DNA from: Olleya marilimosa CAM030
Lineage (GTDB): Bacteria; Bacteroidota; Bacteroidia; Flavobacteriales; Flavobacteriaceae
DNA: 64,000 nucleotides
Direction: 5' to 3'
NCBI RefSeq assembly: GCF_000518485.1
Contig: NZ_JADR01000010.1
Coordinates: forward strand, 1 to 64,000
Below are positions 28,208 to 37,233 of this stretch, one piece after another. Position 1 is the first letter of the stretch. Each line of letters starts with the position of its first letter. Made by a program: the position numbers and the translations under genes. Below the pieces are notes generated by a model, which saw only the letters and a program-made list of their open reading frames with translations, was not told the DNA's origin and searched no databases.

Positions 28208-28247
28208 AAAATCCCATTTCAATATATTTGATTTGGGATTTTTTTAT
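28208..28247 (+). terminator. Terminator after pdhC
   Basis: AAATCCCATTTCAA and TTGATTTGGGATTT form a hairpin with two mismatches, followed by a T-run. Confidence 0.75.
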
Positions 28248-28271
28248 CTTTAAACTCAAATCAAATAAGAT

Positions 28272-29231
28272 ATGAAAAAAATAATATTGGCATGCGTATT
28301 AGCTATTATGGTTAATGCTTGTAAAACAAAAGTAGAAACAACATTAGACCCAAAGGACTATACCGTAACTAGTCAAGAGATTAAAGACATTGTCACCTTT
28401 CTAGCCTCAGATGACCTAAAAGGAAGAAATACAGGAACAGAAGGTATTGGTGAAGCAGCCAATTATGTCGAGTCAAAGTTTAAAGATTTTGGTATCAAAC
28501 CTTATTTTGATACCTATCGTGATAATTTTAAAGTAGGCGAGTTGGATGCTTATAATGTTGTTGGGTATTTGGAAGGGAATGACGCTACTCTAAAAAATGA
28601 ATTTATTGTTATTGGTGCGCATTATGATCATATAGGTCAAAGTAAAACTGTTGCAAATGACAGTATAGCTAATGGAGCAAATGATAATGCTGCAGGTACA
28701 AGTGGTGTTTTAGCATTAGCAAAATATTTTGGAACCAAAAAAACTAATAAAAGAAGCTTGCTTTTTGTAACTTTTTCTGCGGAAGAAAAAGGATTGCTAG
28801 GTTCAGATCATTTAGCTAAACGATTAAAGCAAGACAATTTTAACATGTATACAATGATTAATCTAGAAATGATTGGTGTTCCTTTTAAAGATAGGGATTA
28901 CATTGCATTTGTAACAGGTTTTGATAAGTCTAATATAGCTCGAAAAATTAATGATTATTCTGGAACTAAAGTTGTTGGATACTCAGAGGTTGCAGCAAAA
29001 TATAACTTATTTAGGCAGTCAGATAATTATGCTTTTTACAAAGCGTTTAACTTACCTTGTCATACCATTTCTTCATGTGATTTATCTAATTACGACTATT
29101 ATCACCATGTAGATGATGAAGCAGATAAGTTAGATTATAACCATATGGTACAATTAATTAATAGTATTATTCCAGGAATTGAAAAGATGAGTAATACACC
29201 AACAAAAGAAATTACATTAAATGAAAATTAA
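28272..29231 (+). CDS. M28-family zinc peptidase, lipoprotein
   Basis: Probable aminopeptidase on the outer or periplasmic membrane face. The N-terminus MKKIILACVLAIMVNACKTK has a lipobox with Cys17. The zinc peptidase core has VIGAHYDHIG (His), GANDNAAGTSGVLALAKYF (bridging Asp), TFSAEEKGLLGSDHLAKRL (Glu-Glu) and a later HTISSCDLSNYDYYHHVDDEADKLDY with the last His ligand. Length 319 fits the compact M28 enzymes. Its last 11 bases overlap the next gene, so the two are probably translated together, although the SDR is cytoplasmic. Confidence 0.92.
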   Translation: MKKIILACVLAIMVNACKTKVETTLDPKDYTVTSQEIKDIVTFLASDDLKGRNTGTEGIGEAANYVESKFKDFGIKPYFDTYRDNFKVGELDAYNVVGYLEGNDATLKNEFIVIGAHYDHIGQSKTVANDSIANGANDNAAGTSGVLALAKYFGTKKTNKRSLLFVTFSAEEKGLLGSDHLAKRLKQDNFNMYTMINLEMIGVPFKDRDYIAFVTGFDKSNIARKINDYSGTKVVGYSEVAAKYNLFRQSDNYAFYKAFNLPCHTISSCDLSNYDYYHHVDDEADKLDYNHMVQLINSIIPGIEKMSNTPTKEITLNEN

Positions 29232-29907
29232 AAATATTATTATAACAGGAACTAGTCGTGGTATTGGTTTTGAGTTAGTGCATATTTTTGCTAATCAAGG
29301 TCATAACGTTTTAGCGTTGTCTAGAAATGCACAACCTGTAAATAACCTTCATTTTGATAATATCACATCTTTCTCGTTTGATTTAGGTAACACTGAAGAT
29401 TATAAAAAAGTAGAATCCTTTATTGCTGATAATTGGAAACAAGTTGATGTTTTAATTAATAACGCAGGAGCTTTATTAAATAAACCTTTTGCAGATACTA
29501 CCATGCAAGAGTTTGAACAAGTTTATAAAACAAATGTATTTGGTGTTGCTCAAATGACAAGAACGGTTTTACCATTCATGCAAAAGGACAGTCATGTGGT
29601 TACTGTAAGCTCAATGGGAGGCGTACAAGGTAGTATGAAGTTTGCAGGACTATCTGCTTACAGTTCTAGCAAAGGTGCTGTTATTACACTTACTGAGCTA
29701 TTGGCTGAGGAGTTCAAAGAAACTGGACCATCATTTAATGTTTTGGCCTTAGGTGCTGTACAAACAGAAATGTTAGAAGAAGCGTTTCCTGGTTATCAAG
29801 CACAAACAACAGCTAAACAAATGGCTGAATATATGGCTGATTTTGCATTGACAGGACATACATTATACAACGGAAAACTATTACAAGTTTCTAATTCTAC
29901 TCCATAG
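29221..29907 (+). CDS. Short-chain dehydrogenase/reductase
   Basis: NAD(P)-dependent oxidoreductase of the SDR superfamily. The cofactor loop GTSRGIGFELV is at about residues 10-20, NNAG at about 80-83, and the active site as SSMGG then YSSSKGA (YxxxK), followed by AVQTEM. At 228 residues it is complete for a classical SDR. The start ATG is inside the 3' end of the M28 peptidase gene (11-base overlap). Substrate unknown. Confidence 0.9.
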   Translation: MKIKNIIITGTSRGIGFELVHIFANQGHNVLALSRNAQPVNNLHFDNITSFSFDLGNTEDYKKVESFIADNWKQVDVLINNAGALLNKPFADTTMQEFEQVYKTNVFGVAQMTRTVLPFMQKDSHVVTVSSMGGVQGSMKFAGLSAYSSSKGAVITLTELLAEEFKETGPSFNVLALGAVQTEMLEEAFPGYQAQTTAKQMAEYMADFALTGHTLYNGKLLQVSNSTP

Positions 29908-29910
29908 AAA

Positions 29911-29945
29911 AATGGCTGACTTAATTAAAAGTCAGCCATTTTTTT
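29911..29945. terminator. Bidirectional terminator after the SDR gene
   Basis: AAATGGCTGAC and GTCAGCCATTT form a perfect stem around TTAATTAAAA with flanking A and T runs; it serves the SDR gene and the convergent small gene. Confidence 0.9.
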
Positions 29946-29961
29946 AAATATAATACTTGTA

Positions 29962-30399
29962 TTACACACGTTCTAATGCAGCATAGGCTTCAGCACTTGA
30001 AAACTTATCTTCAGAAAAGACATTGTATTCTAAAACCTTAATGACTTGCATTAATTGATTAAAATCTTTCTTTTTATAGACATCTTTTAAGCTGTCATGA
30101 ACTTTAAAAAACATTTCTGATTCTTGGTTCTCAGCATTAGTTCCATAAAAAAATAAGATTTCGTTTTTTTTAGGTTTAAAAAAGTTATAATCATCCACTA
30201 TACTTGCGGTTTCATTATAATATACTTTTATATAGACTTTATCAGTGTTAATAACATGGTCTAAATTTAAATCTTTAGGTTGTAATCTATATCTAGTGAC
30301 TTGTAGATAGTCGGCAGTATTTGCTATTTCAACGTTGTTTTGTTGAGCTTGTAATGTACTTAGGGTAAGCACAAACAAGAGAATAAGGGAAAATCTCAT
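29962..30399 (-). CDS. Small exported protein of unknown function
   Basis: 145 residues with a clear signal peptide (MRFSLILLFVLTLSTLQAQ, cleavage after AQA/QA near residue 18). The mature part of about 125 residues is rich in Lys, Asp and aromatic residues (KVYIKVYYNETASIVDDYNFF, shown as KVYIKVYYNE and SIVDDYNFF). No known domain, cysteine pair or repeat was recognised. It stands alone on the minus strand and ends at the shared terminator. Secretion to the periplasm or beyond is the only safe inference. Confidence 0.7.
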   Translation of the reverse strand: MRFSLILLFVLTLSTLQAQQNNVEIANTADYLQVTRYRLQPKDLNLDHVINTDKVYIKVYYNETASIVDDYNFFKPKKNEILFFYGTNAENQESEMFFKVHDSLKDVYKKKDFNQLMQVIKVLEYNVFSEDKFSSAEAYAALERV

Positions 30400-30641
30400 A
30401 GTTGCTATTAATCAGTTAGGTGTAAAGGGAACGCTATTATTATACCACTAAGAAAAGATATTTTTGATTATAAAACAAATTTTTTTATGATTTAATCGTA
30501 TGTTTTTAACATTTAATCTAAATTATTAATAGTCTTTAATTGATTTGTGTTAGATATCGATGTTTTTGTGCTTTTATTACATTCTTATGATTTGGGATTA
30601 TGTAATAGGTGAATCCCTTTATAAAACCAATTTTTAGGTCA

Positions 30642-31136
30642 TTATAATTTTAATGTAGTTTCAATTTTAGTCTTATAGATTTTAGTATAACGTTCTCCAA
30701 AGGTATCAATTACAATTGCTGCTGCTAAATGGATCATTAACGCTGTAAATATTCCAAAGTAGATTGGTTTAACATTTACTTTGGATAGTACAATTGCAAG
30801 CGTTATAAAAGTTATTCCATATATTAGTTTAAGAATAAAAAAGGCTTTTAAGTTTTTGTTCACCATGATCTTGTCCGTTTGTAAAAAGATTTCTTTCTTT
30901 ATTTCAAATTGTGCTATCTTTTTATTAACGTTAGCTTGGTTATTTACTAAAAAATAACCAGTAATAAATAGTCCAGCTTCTATCAATCCAATAATTATCA
31001 TCGTAATAGCAAAGGCTTTAAATTGTGGTTTATTAATGTAAAATATAACTCCTGTTGTAATAGATAATAAGCCTACAATTCCTGCGCTTAATCCTAATAA
31101 GCGCTCACTTTGTAAATACTGTTGTACAAATTCCAT
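30642..31136 (-). CDS. Small four-helix integral membrane protein of unknown function
   Basis: 164 residues with four hydrophobic segments at about 15-33 (LSAGIVGLLSITTGVIFYI), 40-63, 101-121 (AFFILKLIYGITFITLAIVL) and 126-146, joined by a charged loop of about 35 residues. No family was recognised. The gene is divergent from ctlX with 82 bases between. The 242-base gap downstream (30400-30641) holds nothing I can name. Confidence 0.65.
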   Translation of the reverse strand: MEFVQQYLQSERLLGLSAGIVGLLSITTGVIFYINKPQFKAFAITMIIIGLIEAGLFITGYFLVNNQANVNKKIAQFEIKKEIFLQTDKIMVNKNLKAFFILKLIYGITFITLAIVLSKVNVKPIYFGIFTALMIHLAAAIVIDTFGERYTKIYKTKIETTLKL

Positions 31137-31197
31137 AGTGTTATTTTTAAGATTTCAATTTACTTATTTTTTAAAAGCTTTTCTTTTTAAATTAATT

Positions 31198-31205
31198 TAC
31201 TTTTG
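31198..31205 (+). promoter_or_regulatory. Probable -7 box of ctlX
   Basis: TACTTTTG fits TAnnTTTG and lies 13 bases before the ATG chosen for ctlX; it falls inside the longer reading frame, which argues against the upstream start. Confidence 0.5.
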
Positions 31206-31218
31206 TAAAAATTTTATT

Positions 31219-32151
31219 ATGCATCAAACAACAAATACAATATTGATGATTCGTCCTGTAAATTTCAGGATGAATGAACAAACAGCAGTAAATAACTATT
31301 TTCAGGAGGATTTAGATCTTAAAAACGCCGAAATAAATAAAAAAGCTCAAGACGAGTTTGATGCTTATGTCGATAAACTTAGAGCAGTAGGTGTAAATGT
31401 AATTGTTGTAGAGGATAAGGCGTCTTTAGATACGCCAGACTCTATTTTTCCAAACAACTGGGTGAGTTTTCATGAAAATGGTGACATTGCTTTGTATCCT
31501 ATGTTTGCTGAGAATAGAAGAAGAGAAAGACGCGAAGATGTGTTTTTAAGATTAGAACAAGAAGGTTTTAAAATTAATAATATTATAGATTACACATCTG
31601 CAGAGGACGAAGGGTTATTTTTAGAAGGTACAGGAAGCTTATTGTTAGATCGTGTAAACGAGATCGCTTATTGCGCATTATCACCAAGAGCTGACGAAGA
31701 TTTATTTATAGAGTTTTGCGAAGATTTTGAATACACACCAGTAGTTTTTACTGCTAATCAAACGGTTGATGGTAAGCGTTTGCCTATTTATCATACTAAC
31801 GTGATGATGTGTTTAGCAGAGACATTTGCTGTTATATGTTTAGACACTATTGATGATAAAAAAGAACGCAAAAATGTGGTGAGTAATCTAGAGAAAAACA
31901 ATAAAAAAGTTATTAAAATTACTGAAGCACAAATGCACCAATTTGCTGGTAATATGTTGCAAGTTAAAGGTAAGGATGATAAACTTTATTTAGTGATGAG
32001 TCAAGCTGCCCATGACAGTTTAACACCAACACAAATACAATTAATTGAAGCACATTGTCCAATATTATCAAGTAGTTTAGAGACTATTGAGACTTGTGGA
32101 GGTGGTAGCGCTCGCTGTATGATGGCTGAGGTGTTTCTACCAAAGGTGTAG
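31219..32151 (+). CDS. ctlX: Arginine-deiminase-fold hydrolase, citrulline utilisation type (CtlX)
   Basis: Amidinotransferase/deiminase-fold enzyme. The N-terminus TILMIRPVNFRMNEQTAVNN, the FPNNWVSFHENGDIALYPM block and FLEGTGSLLLDR are typical of CtlX, annotated as citrulline-utilisation hydrolase. His in IYHTNVMMC and the C-terminal catalytic-Cys motif TCGGGSARCMMAEVF are present. The start is placed at MHQTTNTILM (310 residues) because the 27 extra upstream residues are hydrophobic low-complexity and overlap a -7 box. Its last 68 bases overlap the histidine-kinase gene on the other strand, including the Cys motif. Confidence 0.9.
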   Translation: MHQTTNTILMIRPVNFRMNEQTAVNNYFQEDLDLKNAEINKKAQDEFDAYVDKLRAVGVNVIVVEDKASLDTPDSIFPNNWVSFHENGDIALYPMFAENRRRERREDVFLRLEQEGFKINNIIDYTSAEDEGLFLEGTGSLLLDRVNEIAYCALSPRADEDLFIEFCEDFEYTPVVFTANQTVDGKRLPIYHTNVMMCLAETFAVICLDTIDDKKERKNVVSNLEKNNKKVIKITEAQMHQFAGNMLQVKGKDDKLYLVMSQAAHDSLTPTQIQLIEAHCPILSSSLETIETCGGGSARCMMAEVFLPKV

Positions 32152-34216
32152 TTTTAGTATCACTTAAATTATCAATTCTACTTTTAGGGAGTTCTATATA
32201 AAAAGTGCTCCCTATATTTAGTTCGCTTTCTACCCAAATTTTACCATTGTTTAAGTCTACTAACTCTCTGCATATTGTTAGTCCCAATCCAGTACCTTTT
32301 TCTTTATTAGTACCTCTAGTAGTAAATGTATTGTTGCCAAAAAGTTTGCTTTGGTTTTCTTTAGTAATACCAACACCTGTATCTTCAATACTAATAATAG
32401 ACTTGCCATTACTAATTTGATTGGTAATAGTAATAAGGTCTCCTCTGTTACAAAACTTAACAGCATTAGCTAATAGGTTTTGTATTACAATCTCTATCAT
32501 GCTTCGATCTGCATAAACAAAATCACGTAACGTTTTGTCAATTAGTTTAACGCCTTTGGCATCAAATTTTTGATCCATAAGTTTTACCTTCTCTGCAAAT
32601 ACTTCTTGTATATCAAATAAGGTTGGTTTAGGCTCTAAAGACTGCATTTGCGACTTAGACCAATTTAATAGATTAAATAGTAGTAGTGATGCGTTATTAG
32701 CGTTTTCACTTAATTCTGGTAATAAACTATGAAATTCGTCTTGCGTCAACTGGCCTTCTTTTAAAAGGTCAATAAACCCTTTGGTAGAGGTTAACGAGTC
32801 TTTTAAATCGTGAGATACAATAGAAAACAGCTTGTCTTTTACTTTGTTTATGTTTTCTAGATGCTTACTTTGTTCTAATATGGCTTCGTTTTGCAGCTCT
32901 ATTTTTTTGTTTTTAGCCTCTAGCTCTCTAGTATATTTTAATCTATTGTTTCGTTTTAAATAAAACAGGACAAAAAAGGTTAGGACAACAGCAAAAGCAG
33001 CTAGTAGTGCATAAAAGATAAGTTTAAATTTGTCATATTTTTTCTTGCTAATAACAGTGTCATTGGTAGCAACAGGTAAAATAATATTATCCGTCTCAGT
33101 AGTTGTAGTATCTATGGTTTCAATATTGATAATTGCTGATTTTTTGTTTTTCTCAGCATCTATTTTTTCTTTTAAATTATAATACTGACTTTGCCAGACA
33201 TAAGCATTATCAAAGTCTCCTTTAATACTGTCCAACGTAGTCATTAGTCTGTAGTTTTTAAGTAATTGCTCATCATTGTTTAATAAGCGACTTAAATTGG
33301 AAGCCTCCAACAATTGCTCTTGTGCAGTATTTAAACGGTTTTGTTTTAAGTATAATTCGCCTAAACTATTTAATGCAATCAACACGCCTTCTTGGTTATC
33401 AAAACGTCTGTTCAGGTTAATGGATTCTAATAAATATCTTGCAGATGTTTTATAATCCTTATCCATTAAATAGGCATTTCCTAAATAAGGTAAAATGTTT
33501 GCTCTAGAGGTTTCGTCATAATTACCAGCATAGCCCAAAGCACTTTCGTAATAACTAATAGCTTGGTTGTAATTTTTTTTAGAGGTATAAATATCTCCAA
33601 GTTTTTTATTAGTAGCAATAAGCCCTTTAGTGTTATTAGTTTTATTGTCAACTTCAATCTTTTTTATGTAGTAAGTAATTGCTTTGTCTATTACATTGGC
33701 GTTTTGGTAGGCATTAGCAAGACTTTCATAATTGGCAGATAAGTCATCAAAAAGCGATCGCTTTTCTAATTCTTGTATGGCAGATAACGCATGGCTTAAA
33801 CCAGCTTTGTAATTACCATTTTCAATTTCTATAAACCCAAGGTTACTATTTATTTTAGCAACTGTAATGGTGTCTTTAATAGTGGTAAATAAGGTCTTAG
33901 CGTTTTTAAATTCGCTAATAGCCATTTGGTTTTGTCCCTCTTGATAATGGATTTTAGCTTTGTAGTATGTAATTTCAGCCAATCCTTTTTTATAATCTAA
34001 TTCTTTAGCTAGTTTTTCACTTTGCTTAATAAACTTTAAGGCTTTGCTGTAATCTTCGGTTTTAAAAAGTAATTTAATAATACTAACTGACGTATCAACT
34101 TTAGAGATATCAGGATCCTGATAAGCTAATTGAATAGTCAAGCTTTCCAGCTCTTCTTCTTGCGAAAAGCCAAAAGCTAAATTAAGTAGGCATAAAAGGA
34201 CAATCAGTCGCTTCAT
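32084..34216 (-). CDS. Tetratricopeptide-repeat sensor histidine kinase
   Basis: Membrane sensor kinase. After a signal peptide (ending GFSQ) come about seven TPR-like helical pairs (residues 30-345), a transmembrane helix near 394-416 (KLIFYALLAAFAVVLTFFVLFYL), a coiled coil, the HisKA box SIVSHDLKDSL with His468, and a HATPase domain (N box NLLANAVKF, G1 DTGVGI, G2 GTGLGLTICRELV). The last ~30 residues extend past the ATPase fold and are encoded opposite the ctlX 3' end. No response regulator is adjacent, so it is an orphan kinase. Its TPR sensor layout is common in Bacteroidota. A promoter with ATTG-N20-TACATTTG is seen upstream. Confidence 0.92.
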   Translation of the reverse strand: MKRLIVLLCLLNLAFGFSQEEELESLTIQLAYQDPDISKVDTSVSIIKLLFKTEDYSKALKFIKQSEKLAKELDYKKGLAEITYYKAKIHYQEGQNQMAISEFKNAKTLFTTIKDTITVAKINSNLGFIEIENGNYKAGLSHALSAIQELEKRSLFDDLSANYESLANAYQNANVIDKAITYYIKKIEVDNKTNNTKGLIATNKKLGDIYTSKKNYNQAISYYESALGYAGNYDETSRANILPYLGNAYLMDKDYKTSARYLLESINLNRRFDNQEGVLIALNSLGELYLKQNRLNTAQEQLLEASNLSRLLNNDEQLLKNYRLMTTLDSIKGDFDNAYVWQSQYYNLKEKIDAEKNKKSAIINIETIDTTTTETDNIILPVATNDTVISKKKYDKFKLIFYALLAAFAVVLTFFVLFYLKRNNRLKYTRELEAKNKKIELQNEAILEQSKHLENINKVKDKLFSIVSHDLKDSLTSTKGFIDLLKEGQLTQDEFHSLLPELSENANNASLLLFNLLNWSKSQMQSLEPKPTLFDIQEVFAEKVKLMDQKFDAKGVKLIDKTLRDFVYADRSMIEIVIQNLLANAVKFCNRGDLITITNQISNGKSIISIEDTGVGITKENQSKLFGNNTFTTRGTNKEKGTGLGLTICRELVDLNNGKIWVESELNIGSTFYIELPKSRIDNLSDTKTTPLVETPQPSYSERYHLHKSQ

Positions 34217-34570
34217 TTAAATATATAGCATTACAACAAATGTAAGATAAATTGCACATAAAAGCAATCTAACTGTAATTAGGGTAATGACTTAATAGTT
34301 AGTTTGATTACAGAAGAAATTGGAGGGATTTTTCTTCTAGGGTTAAAAGTGGTTATTAAAATACTGATATCATAATTTTTAAGTGGTAATGCCAAAAAAT
34401 TAGACTAACGGTATTTTTATTATTTTTAGACTTAGTTAGCTTATATAATAACAATTATGTTAAAGTTGTATTTTTCTTTTTTAATCCAATAGTCCAAGCT
34501 AATAAGGATAACAAAAAGCCTTAGTTTATGCTCAATAAATGCTATATTTGCCCTTTCAAAAATATAATCA
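34217..34570. other. 354-base gap between histidine kinase and argS
   Basis: Holds the divergent kinase promoter (34237-34268) and a TATATTTG -7 box at 34543-34550, 20 bases before the argS ATG. The remainder is AT-rich and shows no reading frame, hairpin or repeat I can support. Confidence 0.55.
34237..34268 (-). promoter_or_regulatory. Promoter of the histidine-kinase gene
   Basis: Minus-strand ATTG (34268-34265), 20 bases, then TACATTTG (34244-34237), 20 bases before the ATG. It has the same architecture as the acyl-CoA dehydrogenase promoter. Confidence 0.6.
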
Positions 34571-36355
34571 ATGAGCCTTCAAAACATCTTAGAGCAACAC
34601 GTTAAACAAGCGTTTAAATCCGTTTACAACGCAGATTTAGAAACTGTAGAATTCCAAGCAACACGTAAAGAATTTGCAGGAGATATTACAGTAGTTGTGT
34701 TTCCTATGTTAAGGGTTGTAAAAGGTAATCCTGTGCAAATAGGTGAGGCTATTGGTAATTATTTGGTGGACAATGTCGCAGAAGTAGAAGGGTTTAACGT
34801 TGTAAAAGGCTTTTTAAATCTAGAGATTCAGGCATCATATTTTATAAACTATTTTAATAGTATTAAGGATCAAGAGACGTTTGGTTTTGTTGACGCTTCC
34901 GCAGAAAATAAAGCCGTAATGGTTGAGTATTCTTCGCCAAATACAAACAAACCATTACACCTTGGTCACATCCGAAACAACTTATTAGGATATAGTGTAG
35001 CCGAAATATTAAAGGCGTCTGGAAAAAAAGTATACAAAACACAAATTATAAACGACAGAGGAATACATATTTGTAAAAGTATGTTAGCTTGGCAACGTTT
35101 TGGTCATGGTGAAACACCAGAATCTACTGGTTTAAAAGGCGATAAGTTAGTAGGTAACTACTACGTTAAGTTTGACCAAGAATATAAAAAAGAAATTGCT
35201 GCGTTAATAGCAGAAGGTAAAACCGAAGACGACGCTAAAAAAGAAGCACCTATTTTAGTTGCAGCACAACAAATGCTACAACAATGGGAAGCAGGAGATA
35301 AAGATGTTGTTGCTTTATGGCAAACCATGAACGGTTGGGTTTATAAAGGTTTTGACCAAACGTATAAAAACCTAGGTGTAGATTTTGATAACTTATATTA
35401 TGAAAGTCAAACCTACCTTTTAGGAAAAGAGTTTGTTGCCGAAGGTTTAAAATCTGGCGTATTCTTTAAAAAAGAAGATGGATCGGTTTGGTGCGATTTA
35501 ACAGCAGATGGATTAGACGAAAAAATTGTATTACGTTCTGACGGAACAGCAGTTTACATGACCCAAGATATTGGGACAGCTATCCAACGTGTTAAGGATT
35601 ATCCAGATGTTGGTGGTATGGTTTATACTGTTGGTAATGAGCAAGAATACCACTTTCAAGTCCTGTTTTTAATTATTAAAAAACTAGGCTTTGATTGGGC
35701 TAAAAACCTGTTTCATTTAAGTTACGGAATGGTAGATTTACCTTCTGGAAAAATGAAAAGTAGAGAAGGTACAGTTGTAGATGCTGACGATTTAATTGTC
35801 GAAATGGCTGACACAGCACAAACCATCTCTGAAGATTTAGGTAAGCTAGACGGTTATACAGATCAAGAAAAAGCAGACCTGTATAAAACCATTGGTTTAG
35901 GTGCTTTAAAATATTACATTTTAAAAGTAGATCCTAAAAAACGTATTTTATTTGATCCAAAAGAGTCTATCGATTTTCAGGGTAATACAGGACCTTTCAT
36001 ACAATATACGTATGCTAGAATCCAATCTATACTACGTAAGGCTAATATCACAGAGGCTATCACGCTAAGTGCAGACCAAGTGACTTTGGACGACAAGGAG
36101 CGCGAGTTAATCAAGCAATTACAATTGTTTCCAGAGGTAATACAGCAAGCAGCAACAAACCACAGTCCTGCGTTAATTGCTAATTATACTTACGACTTGG
36201 TAAAAGCCTTTAATAGTTTTTATCAAAACGTATCTATACTTGGTGCAGATACACAAAATGAAATTGTATTTAGAGTACAGTTATCCAAAACCGTAGCAAA
36301 TACCATAAAAAATGCATTTAGTTTATTAGGTGTTGCAGTGCCAGAGCGCATGTAA
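34571..36355 (+). CDS. argS: Arginyl-tRNA synthetase
   Basis: Class I synthetase charging tRNA-Arg. The HIGH motif appears as HLGH at residues 130-133 in SSPNTNKPLHLGHIRNN, preceded by the N-terminal Arg-tRNA domain; KMSKS is replaced by GKMKSREGT, as in many ArgRS. The anticodon-binding DALR domain closes the protein, with FSLLGVAVPERM at the end. 594 residues is normal. The gene is monocistronic, with its own -7 box and terminator. Confidence 0.96.
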   Translation: MSLQNILEQHVKQAFKSVYNADLETVEFQATRKEFAGDITVVVFPMLRVVKGNPVQIGEAIGNYLVDNVAEVEGFNVVKGFLNLEIQASYFINYFNSIKDQETFGFVDASAENKAVMVEYSSPNTNKPLHLGHIRNNLLGYSVAEILKASGKKVYKTQIINDRGIHICKSMLAWQRFGHGETPESTGLKGDKLVGNYYVKFDQEYKKEIAALIAEGKTEDDAKKEAPILVAAQQMLQQWEAGDKDVVALWQTMNGWVYKGFDQTYKNLGVDFDNLYYESQTYLLGKEFVAEGLKSGVFFKKEDGSVWCDLTADGLDEKIVLRSDGTAVYMTQDIGTAIQRVKDYPDVGGMVYTVGNEQEYHFQVLFLIIKKLGFDWAKNLFHLSYGMVDLPSGKMKSREGTVVDADDLIVEMADTAQTISEDLGKLDGYTDQEKADLYKTIGLGALKYYILKVDPKKRILFDPKESIDFQGNTGPFIQYTYARIQSILRKANITEAITLSADQVTLDDKERELIKQLQLFPEVIQQAATNHSPALIANYTYDLVKAFNSFYQNVSILGADTQNEIVFRVQLSKTVANTIKNAFSLLGVAVPERM

Positions 36356-36375
36356 GCTTAATACTTTATTATATA

Positions 36376-36410
36376 AAAAAACGCTTTCAATTATTTGAAA
36401 GCGTTTTTTT
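36376..36410 (+). terminator. Terminator after argS
   Basis: AACGCTTTCAA and TTGAAAGCGTT form a perfect stem around TTAT, flanked by A-run and T-run. Confidence 0.9.
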
Positions 36411-36542
36411 GTTTTATGAGGTTTGGTGTGTTGAATGTGTTTCTTGTTCAATTTGGTTAATAAAAAGATATAGTTATGCTTTTGAAGTTTTTATAAATTA
36501 GAAGAACTTATTAATAATAATACACTTCATCAGGATTATTTT

Positions 36543-37112
36543 TTATTTTAGTAAGTTCCCAGTAACTATTCCTGTTAATCTTATAAGTTGTGTTGAAACT
36601 GTTTCACTCACTATACCACCAGCTACCATTTCAACTGTTTTTCCTGCTAGTAATTGTTTCCAATTCTTTTTACCAAGAAAGTATAATTTCTTTAATTCTT
36701 CAATTTCTTCTAATAAGTCGTTATATATTATTTCTTGACCTTGTTTCATTTCTTGTAAATCGTGTAGAATTTGATCAAGTTTATTATTGTAGTTTTTCTT
36801 TTCATTCTCTGAAAAAATATCATCTTTATTTAATTTTATTCCGTAATCTGTTCTAATACCATCAATAAAAAATAACGATTTATTGTAATCTTTGAGTTCA
36901 TTACAATTCTCTCTATTCTTACAATCTTTATAATGCTTATCATGGTCATTTTGGATAAAATTTCTAATTATCGAAATAAAGTGTAATTTATCCGATTCAT
37001 TATTATATCTGTAAAGTTCAGATTTTAACTTATCAATGAATTGGTGAGGACTATCTGTATATTCATATTGGTTTTCGACGAAGTCTATAGCCATGTCTTT
37101 TACTATATCCAT
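36543..37112 (-). CDS. Unknown helical protein with hydrophobic C-terminus
   Basis: 189 residues and no recognised domain. The N-terminal part (1-95) is charged and contains two close cysteines in KDCKNRENCNELKD, which could bind metal or form a bridge. A coiled-coil-like stretch rich in Glu/Leu follows (about 108-148), and the end turns hydrophobic and Gly/Val-rich (KKNWKQLLAGKTVEMVAGG then IVSETVSTQLIRLTGIV). No signal peptide. It is flanked by non-coding gaps of 187 and 121 bases and has no operon partners, so it looks like an accessory single gene. Membrane-tethered or assembly behaviour of the C-terminus is a guess only. Confidence 0.6.
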   Translation of the reverse strand: MDIVKDMAIDFVENQYEYTDSPHQFIDKLKSELYRYNNESDKLHFISIIRNFIQNDHDKHYKDCKNRENCNELKDYNKSLFFIDGIRTDYGIKLNKDDIFSENEKKNYNNKLDQILHDLQEMKQGQEIIYNDLLEEIEELKKLYFLGKKNWKQLLAGKTVEMVAGGIVSETVSTQLIRLTGIVTGNLLK

Positions 37113-37233
37113 TTTATTTAAAACTAAAGATTAATAATTCTCTCCAACAAAAAACAGTTTGATATTTTTCATTAAAAGGCACACGAAGTTAGCTGAAATA
37201 TTCAAGAAAATCTATACGTACAACTACGTATAT

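Noticed and set aside
34278-34295. AGGGTAATGACTTAAT in the histidine-kinase/argS gap as an ECF site
   Set aside because: Neither block matches fully and the spacing is wrong.
36543-37112. Unknown gene as part of a defence island
   Set aside because: No nuclease, NTPase, TIR or toxin-antitoxin signature, no integrase or repeat next to it, and neighbours are ordinary genes.
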